Assembly (NCBI RefSeq): GCF_947259545.1
Contig: NZ_CAMYMK010000009.1
Span: 1-64,000 of the forward strand
DNA length: 64,000 bases
Reading direction: 5' to 3'
Source of the DNA: an uncultured Marinobacter sp.
Lineage (GTDB): Bacteria > Pseudomonadota > Gammaproteobacteria > Pseudomonadales > Oleiphilaceae
Shown here one piece after another: positions 50,449 through 62,310 of this stretch. How positions within the stretch are numbered: position 1 is the first letter of the stretch; each line of letters starts with the position of its first letter. The translations under genes were made by a program, and so were the position numbers. Below the pieces are notes generated by a model. That model saw nothing but the letters and a program-made list of their open reading frames with translations, did not search any database and had not been told where the DNA came from.

Positions 50449-52152
50449 TCAGTGCTTTCTACCCGCAACTTCCGCTTCAATCTTCCGCGTAATGTACCAC
50501 TGCTGGGCAATGGACAGAATGTTGTTCACCAGCCAGTACAGTACCAGACCCGCCGGGAACCAGAGGAAGAAGACCGTGAAGATCAGCGGCATCATCTTCA
50601 TGATCTTGGCCTGCATGGGGTCCGGCGGTGTCGGGTTAAGGCTCATCTGCAGGAACATGCTGGCGCCCATGAGGATCGGCAGGATGAAGTAAGGATCCAT
50701 CACCGACAGGTCGTTTATCCACAGCATGAACGGAGCGTGGCGAAGCTGAACGCTCTCGAACAGAACCCAGTACAGGGATATAAACACCGGCATCTGCACC
50801 AGGATGGGCAGACAGCCGCCCAGCGGATTGATCTTCTCCCGCTTGTACAGCGCCATCATTTCCTGGGACATGCGTTGACGGTCATCCCCATAGAGCTCTT
50901 TCAGTCGGGTCAGCTGTGGTGCGACCGCTCGCATTCTCGCCATGGACTTATAACTGGTGGCGGACAGGTGGAAAAATACCGCCTTGACCAGGACCGTCAG
51001 CAGAATAATGGCTACGCCCCAGTTGCCGACCAGACCGTAGAACCATTCCAGTACGATGAACAACGGCAGTGCGATAAAGAACAGGAAGCCGAAGTCAACA
51101 GTGCGGTCCATGTTAGGAGCAACGGCTTCCAATCGATCAATGATCTTTGGACCAACATAGGCACTTGCGCCGATCTCGGCGGTTTCACCGGGAGCCACGG
51201 TGGTGGCCGGGTAGACAAAGCCCATGACATAAAGCGGGCCGCGCCGGGTGGTCTGGAACTGGGCGGGCTGATCCCGCTCGGGCACCCAGGCGGTCAGGAA
51301 GTAATGCTGGAGAAATGCCAGCCAGCCGTTGGTCACCGACTGGTTAATCGGGGTCTCACTGAGGTCACCGAAATCGTATTTCTCGTATGGATCTTCCGGG
51401 GTACTTACCACCATGCCAAGGAAGGCTTTGATACCAAGGCTGTTCTGGGCAGTCGGGTCGGGAGCCTGGTCGCGGACGATTTTCCCTGTGAGATTGGCTT
51501 TCCAGTTGTCGCCGGACTGGTTATTGATCAGGTAACGAACGCCGATCTCATAACTGTCCCGCGCAAACTGGTATTGCTTGGTAATTTCAACGCCGGATTC
51601 GGTGGTAAACGTCAGGTTCACAATGAGTTCATTGGCGTCTTCCGACAGCTCATAGCTCGAAGTAGCGGAGTCATAGACCGGGGGTTGACCATTACTGCTG
51701 CTGTCGATCCCGTCCCGACCGATCAGTCCGCTTTCCAGAACATAGGTTCGGTTCTTTGTATTGGTCAGGATCTTCAGGGATGCCTTGCTATCAAGGGATT
51801 TGTCGTAATCCAGCAGGGAACTTTCCACCAGGTTGCCGCCAACACGATCGATCTTGAGTTCCAGCACATCGGTGCGAACCGTGATCAACTGGTCGCTGAT
51901 TTCGCCGGTGTTGGTGTCGCCGATTGCCTGACTGTCGTCGTCCGGAGTGGTGAACTCCCCACCATTGCTGCCTGCTGAACCGGTTTCTTCCGGAACCCGG
52001 AGGTCCGCAGTACCGCCGTTGGTACCCAAAGACTGGGTTTGCTCGACGACCTGTTGCTGTTGTGGCTGGTTATAGTCTTCGTTCCAGGCAAGTACCATCA
52101 GGTAACTGACAATAGCTAGGCCGGCAAATAATACTATGCGTTGAATATCCAT
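50449..52152 (-). CDS. yidC: Membrane protein insertase YidC
   Basis: 567 residues from MDIQRIVLFAGLAIVSYLMVLAWNEDY, the standard N-terminal helix; the track's extension of 26 codons overlaps yidD. A large periplasmic beta domain follows, then the five-helix insertase core with GWFYGLVGNWGVAIILLT-like sequence, KLSATSYKSMARMRAVAPQLTRLKELYGDDRQRMSQEMMALYKREKINPLGGCLPILVQMPVFISLYWVL pattern and the C-terminal WYITRKIEAEV. It inserts proteins such as the ATP synthase a and c subunits. Confidence 0.96.
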   Translation of the reverse strand: MDIQRIVLFAGLAIVSYLMVLAWNEDYNQPQQQQVVEQTQSLGTNGGTADLRVPEETGSAGSNGGEFTTPDDDSQAIGDTNTGEISDQLITVRTDVLELKIDRVGGNLVESSLLDYDKSLDSKASLKILTNTKNRTYVLESGLIGRDGIDSSSNGQPPVYDSATSSYELSEDANELIVNLTFTTESGVEITKQYQFARDSYEIGVRYLINNQSGDNWKANLTGKIVRDQAPDPTAQNSLGIKAFLGMVVSTPEDPYEKYDFGDLSETPINQSVTNGWLAFLQHYFLTAWVPERDQPAQFQTTRRGPLYVMGFVYPATTVAPGETAEIGASAYVGPKIIDRLEAVAPNMDRTVDFGFLFFIALPLFIVLEWFYGLVGNWGVAIILLTVLVKAVFFHLSATSYKSMARMRAVAPQLTRLKELYGDDRQRMSQEMMALYKREKINPLGGCLPILVQMPVFISLYWVLFESVQLRHAPFMLWINDLSVMDPYFILPILMGASMFLQMSLNPTPPDPMQAKIMKMMPLIFTVFFLWFPAGLVLYWLVNNILSIAQQWYITRKIEAEVAGRKH

Positions 52153-52156
52153 AAAC

Positions 52157-52423
52157 TTACTGTTTGGTCTGGTTCGTGTTATGGGAATGGCTAGCCTGTC
52201 CACAGTGGTCAGTGCCCGGTACCGGATCATACCCGCCTTCGGCCCAGGGATGACACCTCAACAATCGTCCCGTGGCGAGAAAAAGACCTTTGATCGCGCC
52301 GTGATAAGTGATGGCTTCAACAGCGTATTGCGAGCAGGTTGGGTAATGCCGGCAATGACTGGCCATCAGGGGGCTGATTGCATACTGGTAGAAACGGATT
52401 GGCAAGAGCAGCAATGTGCGCAT
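52157..52423 (-). CDS. yidD: Membrane protein insertion efficiency factor YidD
   Basis: 88 residues. The family core is [35 protein letters not shown] and [17 protein letters not shown], with the conserved cysteines. The start shares one base with the rnpA stop (TAATG), and the gene ends five bases before yidC, showing tight coupling of rpmH-rnpA-yidD-yidC. Confidence 0.95.
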   Translation of the reverse strand: MRTLLLLPIRFYQYAISPLMASHCRHYPTCSQYAVEAITYHGAIKGLFLATGRLLRCHPWAEGGYDPVPGTDHCGQASHSHNTNQTKQ

Positions 52424-52827
52424 TAATCCGATCCTTTACCGGTGGGAGAAGGTGCAGGTGTCGACGGTTGAGCGTGACGATGTTTTCTAACCAGCCGTGA
52501 CCAGAGGTCATTCAGCGTAGCAGTGACGGTCTGGTTATCAAGCTGAGTCAGACCCTGCCTGCCTAGAACGATAATATCCAGTCCGGGCAAGTCGGGCTGG
52601 AGCCTGAAGGTTTCCCGTACCCGTCGTTTTACACGATTACGTTGCACGGCAAGTTTCAGGTTTTTCTTGGAAAACACCAGACCGATCCTGGCGTGTCCCA
52701 ATTCATTGGGTGTCGCCAGGATCAGAAAATTCCGGTGTGGAACTCTGATTCTTACGTCGTTGAAGACTTTGCCGTAATCGCCAGGTTTCAGTAACCGGTG
52801 GGATTTCGGGAAACTCAAAGCCCTCAT
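52423..52827 (-). CDS. rnpA: Ribonuclease P protein component
   Basis: 134 residues. The basic RNA-binding motif [20 protein letters not shown] is complete, and [17 protein letters not shown] is the usual opening. It aids the RnpB RNA in maturing tRNA 5' ends. It lies 15 bases after rpmH. The Pro/Ser-rich C-terminal tail ([15 protein letters not shown]) is a normal variable end. Confidence 0.95.
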   Translation of the reverse strand: MRALSFPKSHRLLKPGDYGKVFNDVRIRVPHRNFLILATPNELGHARIGLVFSKKNLKLAVQRNRVKRRVRETFRLQPDLPGLDIIVLGRQGLTQLDNQTVTATLNDLWSRLVRKHRHAQPSTPAPSPTGKGSD

Positions 52828-52842
52828 GAGGCGGACGATGTC

Positions 52843-52977
52843 TTAAGCAGACAGACGTGCGCGGCCTTTCGCACGACGACGGGAAATAACTTTCCGGCCG
52901 TTTGCAGTGGCCATACGAGCACGGAAACCGTGGACGCGCTTACGCTTCAGTACGCTTGGTTGAAACGTTCTTTTCAT
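52843..52977 (-). CDS. rpmH: 50S ribosomal protein L34
   Basis: 44 residues, too short for the ORF track. The minus strand reads [22 protein letters not shown]...[12 protein letters not shown], the whole L34 sequence. It opens the rpmH-rnpA-yidD-yidC unit, transcribed away from the oriC gap. Confidence 0.97.
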   Translation of the reverse strand: MKRTFQPSVLKRKRVHGFRARMATANGRKVISRRRAKGRARLSA

Positions 52978-53089
52978 GGTGATGATCTCACATTTCAGGT
53001 ATTGGGAAATTCAACGGTTGGCTGGAAAATGAACAGCCAGAACAGGAGCGGCATTCTATGCAAACTGGCGCATGAATTCAATGGCTAAT

Positions 53090-53627
53090 GCAGGCACAGG
53101 GGTGGAAAGTTCGGAGGAGGGACTCATCGGGTCAATCACTAATAACATTAGTAGGTCTTTTTTAATCTTCTTAAGGATTAATTATTACTGTTATTAGTAA
53201 GCGTCTTTTCTGTGGATAAGGGAATATAGAGCACTAAAAACAGAACCTTAAGTGGTTTACAAAGAGGTTGAAAAGGCGCCATGAGGTCTGTGTATAAGCG
53301 AAGCAGGGATTGTGAGTAATTCGGGGTGGCGGTAAAAACCCGACTTATCCCTGTATTGGTCAAGAGGCTACGCACAGGGTTAAACGCAAGGTATACACAC
53401 AGGGCTGTGGGTAACCATCAACAGCAAAAATTTTCTGTACACAACCCTGTAGGTAAGTTCGTAAAAACTTGAAAGTTAAAAAAATAACTTTCCACAGGCT
53501 GTTCATGAGTGGCTTTTTCCCCTTTTACTTGGGGGGTCCTCGGGGTAGAATTCCGGGTCATCTCTGACATCGCCGGGTTACCGTGATCCGGTGTGAGACA
53601 ATTCTGAGGCATCGGAGGCAGGCTGTT
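53090..53627. other. Probable chromosomal replication origin (oriC)
   Basis: The gap between rpmH and dnaA is the place of oriC in pseudomonads. It contains an exact DnaA box TGTGGATAA (53211-53219), a one-mismatch box TGTGTATAA (53289-53297), weaker sites (GTATACACA near 53394, TGTGGGTAA near 53407), and an AT-rich stretch at about 53140-53200 suited to unwinding. Near dnaA there is an AT-rich palindrome, GAAAGTTA...TAACTTTC (53471-53492). The first 110 bases next to rpmH hold its leader. Confidence 0.8.
53524..53551 (+). promoter_or_regulatory. Candidate dnaA promoter
   Basis: TTTACT, a 16-base spacer and TAGAAT, about 77 bases before the dnaA start. Nearby DnaA-box-like sites would allow autoregulation. 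The hexamers match the sigma-70 consensus moderately. Confidence 0.45.
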
Positions 53628-55079
53628 GTGCCGAATACCATCTGGCATCAGTGTCTAGAAGTACTCCGGGACGAGTTTCCCGCTCAACAGTTCAATACCT
53701 GGTTGAGGCCATTGCAGTCTGATCATCGCGAAGGTCAGCTGATGTTGTTTGCGCCCAACCGGTTTGTAATGGACTGGGTGAACGAAAAATACCTCAGGCG
53801 TATAGAAGAAGTATTGAAGGATTTGAACGGGGGGCAGGCGCCTCGCGTAAACATGAAGGTTGGATCGGCGCCGAAGGTGGATGATCTGGTGGTACGTTCA
53901 GAGCCCGACAGACAGGCGGGCGGAGCGGCTCAGGAAGAAGCCGGCAGTTCGGTGACGGAAGAAGAGAAAGGCGTGGCGGCAACGGTCGCGTCTCCTTCCG
54001 TAAAACCCACCCATGACAGTGGCCGGCGATCCGTTCAGGTTGAAGGTGATATCAAACATCAGAGCTTCCTGAATGAGGGATTTACCTTTGAGACCTTCGT
54101 TGAGGGTAAATCCAACCAATTGGCCAGAGCGGCATCGATGCAGGTAGCCGAGAACCCCGGTGGCGCCTATAACCCGCTGTTCCTGTATGGTGGCGTCGGT
54201 TTGGGTAAGACCCACCTGATGCACGCTATTGGTAACGATATTGTGCGGCGCAACCCCCGCGCCAAGGTGGCCTACCTGCGTTCTGAGCGATTTGTTGCCG
54301 ATATGGTCAAAGCGCTGCAGTTGAACGCTATCAACGAGTTTAAACGGTATTACCGCTCGGTGGATGCGCTGTTGATCGATGACATCCAGTTCTTTGCCCG
54401 TAAGGAGCGGTCCCAGGAAGAGTTTTTCCACACCTTCAATGCGTTGCTCGAGGGTGGGCAGCAGGTGATTGTCACCTGCGACCGGTTCCCGAAAGAAATT
54501 GTGGATATGGAAGAGCGGCTGAAGTCGCGGTTTGGTTGGGGCCTGACCGTGATGGTAGAACCGCCGGAGCTGGAAACCCGGGTTGCGATCCTGATGAAAA
54601 AGGCCGAGCAGGCCAATGTCAAACTGAGCAGCGAAGCGGCTTTTTTTATTGCCCAGAAAATCCGATCGAATGTCCGAGAGTTAGAAGGCGCGCTGCGTTT
54701 GGTGATAGCGAATGCTCACTTCACAGGCTCGGAAATTACCCCGCCGTTCATTCGTGAAAGTCTGAAGGACCTGCTGGCGCTCCATGAAAAGCAGGTCAGT
54801 ATCGATAACATTCAGCGTACTGTGGCGGAGTATTACAAGATCAAGGTGGCGGATCTGTTGTCAAAACGACGGACCCGAACGGTAACCCGTCCGCGGCAAG
54901 TGGCCATGTCGTTGTCGAAAGAGCTGACCAACCACAGCCTGCCGGAGATTGGCGACGCCTTCGGTGGCCGTGACCACACCACGGTACTGCACGCCTGCAA
55001 GAAGATTGTGGAATTGCAGGAGACGGATCCGAGTATCCGTGAAGATTATCAGAACTTTATGAGACTGCTGACCACCTGA
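53628..55079 (+). CDS. dnaA: Chromosomal replication initiator DnaA
   Basis: 483 residues from GTG (CGGAGG upstream), giving [30 protein letters not shown], the normal domain I. A variable linker rich in Glu, Ala and Val follows to about residue 140. Domain III has [22 protein letters not shown] (Walker A) and [12 protein letters not shown] (Walker B); domain IV ends with the DnaA-box-binding signature [15 protein letters not shown]. It opens DNA at oriC when ATP-bound. Confidence 0.98.
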   Translation: MPNTIWHQCLEVLRDEFPAQQFNTWLRPLQSDHREGQLMLFAPNRFVMDWVNEKYLRRIEEVLKDLNGGQAPRVNMKVGSAPKVDDLVVRSEPDRQAGGAAQEEAGSSVTEEEKGVAATVASPSVKPTHDSGRRSVQVEGDIKHQSFLNEGFTFETFVEGKSNQLARAASMQVAENPGGAYNPLFLYGGVGLGKTHLMHAIGNDIVRRNPRAKVAYLRSERFVADMVKALQLNAINEFKRYYRSVDALLIDDIQFFARKERSQEEFFHTFNALLEGGQQVIVTCDRFPKEIVDMEERLKSRFGWGLTVMVEPPELETRVAILMKKAEQANVKLSSEAAFFIAQKIRSNVRELEGALRLVIANAHFTGSEITPPFIRESLKDLLALHEKQVSIDNIQRTVAEYYKIKVADLLSKRRTRTVTRPRQVAMSLSKELTNHSLPEIGDAFGGRDHTTVLHACKKIVELQETDPSIREDYQNFMRLLTT

Positions 55080-55134
55080 TGACCGGGATGGTTGCGGACA
55101 ACATTCACCTTCCAATAGAAGACTGCTGAGTGCC

Positions 55135-56235
55135 ATGAAACTGACGATCAGCCGAGAATCACTGCTTACCCCGTTGCAATCCATTGCCGGGGTAGTGGAA
55201 CGCAAACAGACCATGCCGGTACTGTCCAATGTGTTGCTGGTGGCCGAGGACAACACCCTCACCATGACTGGCACCAATATGGAAGTGGAGTTGGTGGGTC
55301 GAATCACGCCTGTGCATGTGGACCAGCCGGGGAAAATTACGGTGCCCGCACGAAAGCTCGCAGATATCTGCCGGGCGCTGGGGGATGAGGCACCGATCGA
55401 ATTGGCCCAGGAAGGAGACCGACTGCACCTTCGTTGTGGCGCGAGTCATTTTACCCTGTCGACGTTGCCGGCTGAGCATTTCCCGAATGTTGAGGACGAT
55501 GCGGAAAGTTTCCGTCTTGATGTGCCACAGAAAGAATTGAGTCGTATGCTGGATGCCACGGCATTCGCCATGGCACAGCAGGACGTTCGCTATTACCTGA
55601 ACGGGTTGTTGCTGGAAGTGGATCAGGGGCACATACGGACTGTGGCCACCGATGGTCACCGCCTGGCGATGGCGCATTTCGACCTGCCGACCGGTAGTGA
55701 TCTCCGTCAGGTGATCGTGCCGCGCAAAGGTGTACTGGAACTGGCGCGGCTGCTGGACGATGTGGAGACACCGGTTACCCTGGTGATCGGTGACAATCAT
55801 CTGCGGGCGACGGTTGGCAGTTATACCTTCACGTCCAAACTGATTGAAGGCAAATTCCCGGACTACAATCGTGTTATCCCCCGTGGCGGCGATAAGGTCG
55901 TCCTCGCCGATCGGGCAACGCTGAAGAATACGCTGCAACGGGCGGGTATTCTGTCCCACGAGAATATCCGCGGTGTGCGATTGAATCTGGCACCCAATGA
56001 GCTGCAGGTCTTCGCCAACAACCCGGATCAGGAACAGGCCGAAGACGCGCTGCCAGTGGAGTATCAGGGCGAATCACTGCAGATTGGCTTTAATGTAGGC
56101 TACCTGGTGGATGTCATGAACGCGCTGGACGAGGACCAGGTCAAGATTACCCTGGCCAACCCTAACAGCAGTGCGTTGATCGAGGCCCAGAACGACAATC
56201 GCTGTCTGTACGTGGTCATGCCCATGCGCCTGTAA
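55135..56235 (+). CDS. dnaN: DNA polymerase III beta clamp
   Basis: 366 residues, three repeated clamp domains. MKLTISRESLLTPLQSIAGVVERKQTMPVLSNVLL is the typical N-terminus, and the C-terminal YVVMPMRL the typical end. The ring-shaped dimer tethers polymerases to DNA. It follows dnaA by 55 bases. A GC-rich hairpin without a T run (about 56248-56276) separates it from the next gene. Confidence 0.98.
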   Translation: MKLTISRESLLTPLQSIAGVVERKQTMPVLSNVLLVAEDNTLTMTGTNMEVELVGRITPVHVDQPGKITVPARKLADICRALGDEAPIELAQEGDRLHLRCGASHFTLSTLPAEHFPNVEDDAESFRLDVPQKELSRMLDATAFAMAQQDVRYYLNGLLLEVDQGHIRTVATDGHRLAMAHFDLPTGSDLRQVIVPRKGVLELARLLDDVETPVTLVIGDNHLRATVGSYTFTSKLIEGKFPDYNRVIPRGGDKVVLADRATLKNTLQRAGILSHENIRGVRLNLAPNELQVFANNPDQEQAEDALPVEYQGESLQIGFNVGYLVDVMNALDEDQVKITLANPNSSALIEAQNDNRCLYVVMPMRL

Positions 56236-56326
56236 TATTGATTGAACCGGGCCACAGGCATGAGTGGCCCGTACGGATGTCGGGGATTGGTTATACACCG
56301 GGTTCAGTAAATATTGAGGTGATGAG

Positions 56327-57604
56327 ATGATGAAGGGAACAGTGACCAACAGTATCAAGGGCGCATTCCGTATTGGCCAGACGGTATCCATACTGGGTCG
56401 TACCGGCGTTAACTGGTTGCGGGGAGATCGCCCGCCAACGCCACGGCTGTTACGTCAGACTTTTGAATCTCTCGGTGCAACGTACATCAAGCTGGGACAG
56501 TTTATTGCCAGTTCTCCCACGTTTTTCCCCAAGGAATACGTGGAAGAGTTTCAGTATTGTCTGGACAAGACCCCTAACCTGCCCTTCAGCGTGATCAAAA
56601 AAATCATCCGTGAAGAGCTCGACCGTCCGATCGATCAGGTCTTTGCGGAGATTGATCCGGTCGCCCTGGCTTCCGCCTCTATTGCCCAGGTTCACTCTGC
56701 CAAGCTGCTGACCGGCGAGGATGTGGTCATCAAGGTGCAGAAGCCCGGGGTGGAAAACATTCTGCTGACGGATCTGAATTTCCTCTATCTGTCCGCAAAG
56801 ATCCTCGAAACGCTGGCACCAAAGCTGTCCTGGACGTCCCTCTCCGGTATCGTCGAGGAAATCCAGCGGACGATGATGGAAGAGTGCGACTTTATCAAGG
56901 AAGCCAACAACCTCAAGGTGTTCCGTCATTTCCTGCAGACCACCCATAACGAGGACGCGGCCGTTCCGCTGGTTTACGAGCATTGCAGTACCCGCCGTAT
57001 TCTCACCATGGAGCGATTCCACGGTGTTCCCCTGACGGATCTGGAAAGCATTCGCGGTTATGCCCGCGATCCGGAACGCACCCTGATCACGGCAATGAAT
57101 ACCTGGTTTTCCAGCCTGACCCAGTGCGAGTTTTTCCATGCGGATGTGCATGCCGGCAACCTGATGGTGTTGAAGGACGGTCGTGTCGGATTCATCGATT
57201 TCGGTATCGTGGGGCGCATCCGCCCGGATACCTGGCAGGCCGTTAGTGATTTCATCTCCGCGGTCATGGTCGGCAATTTCGAAGGGATGGCCGACGCGAT
57301 GATTCGGATTGGTATTACTCACGAGCATGTGGAAGTCTCGGCCCTGGCCAACGACCTTCGCAAGCTGTATCAGCAGATGGACACCATGGTTCCGGACCAG
57401 GTGCCATACGAAGCGGATCAGGCTGAGGACGACGTCAACAACATCCTGATGGACATGGTCAAGATTGGCGAAAGTCATGGCCTGCACTTTCCCAGGGAAT
57501 TTGCGCTTTTGCTGAAACAGTTCCTGTATTTCGATCGCTACGTACACATCCTGGCGCCGGAAATGGATGTGTTTATGGATGAGCGGTTGAACATGCTCCA
57601 CTGA
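56327..57604 (+). CDS. ABC1/UbiB-family atypical kinase-like protein
   Basis: 425 residues. The family's hallmark KxGQ motif is ATYIKLGQFIASSPTFFP, followed by the Ala-rich loop SASIAQVHSA, the ATP-site lysine VVIKVQKPG, the ECDFIKEANNL helix, HADVHAGNLMV and the IDFGIVG metal site. Unlike UbiB it shows no clear C-terminal pair of membrane helices. Family members influence ubiquinone synthesis or lipid homeostasis through ATPase activity. Placement between dnaN and recF, which are normally adjacent, is unusual. Its own terminator follows. Confidence 0.88.
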   Translation: MMKGTVTNSIKGAFRIGQTVSILGRTGVNWLRGDRPPTPRLLRQTFESLGATYIKLGQFIASSPTFFPKEYVEEFQYCLDKTPNLPFSVIKKIIREELDRPIDQVFAEIDPVALASASIAQVHSAKLLTGEDVVIKVQKPGVENILLTDLNFLYLSAKILETLAPKLSWTSLSGIVEEIQRTMMEECDFIKEANNLKVFRHFLQTTHNEDAAVPLVYEHCSTRRILTMERFHGVPLTDLESIRGYARDPERTLITAMNTWFSSLTQCEFFHADVHAGNLMVLKDGRVGFIDFGIVGRIRPDTWQAVSDFISAVMVGNFEGMADAMIRIGITHEHVEVSALANDLRKLYQQMDTMVPDQVPYEADQAEDDVNNILMDMVKIGESHGLHFPREFALLLKQFLYFDRYVHILAPEMDVFMDERLNMLH

Positions 57605-57688
57605 CCAACAAACCTGTCGTGGAGGCAAAACGATTGTTGGCAAATGCGCCTTAATCGTCGCCTTCCGGCTGAGGGTTTTGTACACTAA

Positions 57689-57720
57689 GGCAGCACTCGT
57701 TAGGCGGGTGCTGCCTTTTT
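57689..57720 (+). terminator. Intrinsic terminator after the ABC1-family gene
   Basis: GGCAGCAC and GTGCTGCC pair across an 11-base loop and are followed by TTTTT. It separates the ABC1 gene from recF, so recF probably has its own promoter in the remaining short gap. Confidence 0.88.
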
Positions 57721-57756
57721 CATTTCTGACACATTCTCCGGTAATCCCCTGACTCT

Positions 57757-58887
57757 ATGGCGCTGGTCAAACTGCAAACGGAACACTTCCGGAACCTATC
57801 CTCCGCGCCTGTTACTTTTTCTCCGTCCTTCAACCTGTTGTTTGGGGAAAACGGCAGCGGAAAAACCAGTGTGCTTGAAGCGATTGGTTATCTCGGTCTT
57901 GGACGGTCCTTTCGGGTCAGCCGGCACCAGGCCGTGGTTCAACACGGGCAACAGCGGCTGACCGTATTCGGCGGGTTGGATCAGGGCCACGATGACAGAA
58001 TGAGCGAGGGACAAGAACCCGGCCAACTGGTACATCGATTGGGCTTCGCCCGGGATGTCGGTCGCAAGGAAACCACGTTACGGGTGGATGGTGAGGCGGT
58101 GAAGAATCTGTCGTCAGTCGCCCGTCATCTTCCAGTATCGGTGATTGATCCGGGAGTTTTTGACATCGTTGCCGGTGGCCCGGGAAAACGTCGGCAATTT
58201 CTGGACTGGGCAGTGTTCCACGTGGAACCTTCCTTCGCGAATGTGTGGCAACAGTGTCAAAGAGTGACGTCACAGCGGAATCAGACGCTGAGAAATGGTA
58301 GACTAGACGAAGCCTTAATTCGGGTCTGGGACAGTCAGTATACCCAGCTGGCAAATCGCCTGACCGAAGCAAGACAGGCCGCCTTTGCCCTCTTTGAGTC
58401 GGCGTTTGAAAGCCTGCTTCAGGAAGTGGACGCACCGTGGGTTGAAGGCATGAAAATGGATTTTTATCCGGGCTGGGATGTCAGCCAGCCACTCTCCGAT
58501 GTGCTCGCAGCTCATCGGGAACAAGAGCTGCGAATGGGGCACACGCTGTATGGCCCTAATCGTGCTGATGTGAAGTTGCGGTTTCAGGGCAGGCCGGTTG
58601 CGGAGACCTTTTCCAGAGGTCAGCAAAAAACCCTCGTGATTCTGATGAAGATTGCTCAGGGTATGGTTTTGAGCAGTCTTGGTAAGCAGGTGACGTTCTT
58701 GCTGGATGACATCAATGCGGAGCTGGATGTCAGCCATCGAGCCATGCTTGCTCAGAAATTGTATGAACTTCGATGCCAGGTCTTTATAACCTCCATCGAA
58801 CCGCCCCGCCCTGATGAATTGTGGCGGGATGCGAAACCGGACTATCGGATGTTCCACGTGGAACATGGAAAATTGAAGGAAGAATAA
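57757..58887 (+). CDS. recF: DNA replication and repair protein RecF
   Basis: 376 residues. Walker A GENGSGKTSVLEAIGYL, the signature-type TFSRGQQKTLVILMKIAQG and Walker B FLLDDINAELD mark an SMC-like ATPase that loads RecA at gaps. The protein sequence FHVEP and FHVEH arises where two parS sites are embedded in the gene (58214 and 58850). Length and ends are normal. Confidence 0.95.
   Translation: MALVKLQTEHFRNLSSAPVTFSPSFNLLFGENGSGKTSVLEAIGYLGLGRSFRVSRHQAVVQHGQQRLTVFGGLDQGHDDRMSEGQEPGQLVHRLGFARDVGRKETTLRVDGEAVKNLSSVARHLPVSVIDPGVFDIVAGGPGKRRQFLDWAVFHVEPSFANVWQQCQRVTSQRNQTLRNGRLDEALIRVWDSQYTQLANRLTEARQAAFALFESAFESLLQEVDAPWVEGMKMDFYPGWDVSQPLSDVLAAHREQELRMGHTLYGPNRADVKLRFQGRPVAETFSRGQQKTLVILMKIAQGMVLSSLGKQVTFLLDDINAELDVSHRAMLAQKLYELRCQVFITSIEPPRPDELWRDAKPDYRMFHVEHGKLKEE
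58214..58229. other. parS centromere site, one mismatch
   Basis: TGTTCCACGTGGAACC differs from the 16-base parS palindrome TGTTCCACGTGGAACA only in the last base. It lies within recF and should be bound by the ParB encoded at 26.4-27.3 kb. Confidence 0.85.
58850..58865. other. parS centromere site, perfect palindrome
   Basis: TGTTCCACGTGGAACA is the exact, fully palindromic parS sequence used by Pseudomonas ParB. It lies near the 3' end of recF, 636 bases from the other site and about 5.5 kb from the probable oriC. Confidence 0.95.
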
Positions 58888-61377
<2,490 letters not shown>

Positions 61378-61400
61378 TCAACGATGTCAGGAAGGCAGAA

Positions 61401-61429
61401 AAAAAGGCGACCGAATGGTCGCCTTTTTT
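61401..61429. terminator. Bidirectional terminator after gyrB
   Basis: GGCGACC and GGTCGCC pair around GAAT, flanked by an A run on the left and a T run on the right. It can stop gyrB transcription and the convergent gene on the minus strand. Confidence 0.93.
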
Positions 61430-61457
61430 ATGATAAATCAGAAAGTTGTGATGCCAT

Positions 61458-62213
61458 TTAGTGTCCGGAATCGGACGAGTTGCTGTTCTCGTGCTGGGCA
61501 GCGAGATGCGGTGCCATGACTTCTTCGAGGGTATAGCCGGTGAGCCGGCGAATGGAGCGCCACAGATAATAGAAAATCGCGATCATCATGATCATTGAGG
61601 GGATGGCGATCATCGGATAACTCACCAGCGTCATCCGGCCAAGTTCCTCGTTGAAGGCCTGTGTGCCGGAAGGGCTGACCACAATCCACCTGGCCAGCAC
61701 ATAGTTCATGATGGAGGAAAACAGGAACGTCAGGCTGAAGAAATACGTTGCCTTCAGCAGTCTTGCCTCAAACTCCCCCTCACTGCCCTGCTCTTTCAAC
61801 GCGGCCTGGATCTTGTCGACGTTCAGGACCGACGGGTTGTACAGCAAGGTACGCACCAGGGGGTATCTGGTGCGTGTGGATATCAACACCGCCAGGCCAA
61901 TGATGGCGGGAATAGCCGCCTCCTTGATCGCCAGCCAGCCGGCATCCAGCTCCATCAACCCGATACCACCGGTCAGACCCACACTGATCAGGCCCAGCAC
62001 CGCAATGAAATTCTTCTTGTGGTACCTGACCAGCTCAAACAACCCCCAGCCCAGCGGAAAGGCTAGGCCGATAAGCAGGGCATTCACGCTGCCCAGGTGC
62101 TCATCACCGCTGAATTTCATGAGGATCACAGAGGGGACGATAATGCTGACTAACAAGTCGACCCAGGGTCTGGGTTTGTGGTCCGGAATATTCGAGGAAT
62201 TTGGAGAAGTCAT
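61458..62213 (-). CDS. VC0807-type multi-pass membrane protein
   Basis: 251 residues with about six hydrophobic segments (VDLLVSIIVPSVILMKFSG, VNALLIGLAFPLGWGLFELV, NFIAVLGLISVGLTGGIGLMELD, AAIPAIIGLAVLIS, FFSLTFLFSSIMNYVLA, YPMIAIPSMIMMIAIFYYLW) and a His/Ser-rich tail. The pattern fits the VC0807 group of uncharacterised membrane proteins, distantly like septation protein A. The function is unknown. It is convergent with gyrB. Confidence 0.75.
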   Translation of the reverse strand: MTSPNSSNIPDHKPRPWVDLLVSIIVPSVILMKFSGDEHLGSVNALLIGLAFPLGWGLFELVRYHKKNFIAVLGLISVGLTGGIGLMELDAGWLAIKEAAIPAIIGLAVLISTRTRYPLVRTLLYNPSVLNVDKIQAALKEQGSEGEFEARLLKATYFFSLTFLFSSIMNYVLARWIVVSPSGTQAFNEELGRMTLVSYPMIAIPSMIMMIAIFYYLWRSIRRLTGYTLEEVMAPHLAAQHENSNSSDSGH

Positions 62214-62310
62214 CGCTTAGCCTGATTGGTGAAACAGCAGCAGACCGATAGGCACTGCCGGAGATCGTTCCGGCAGTATACGATGAATTGAACGGGTTAC
62301 GTAAGCGGGA

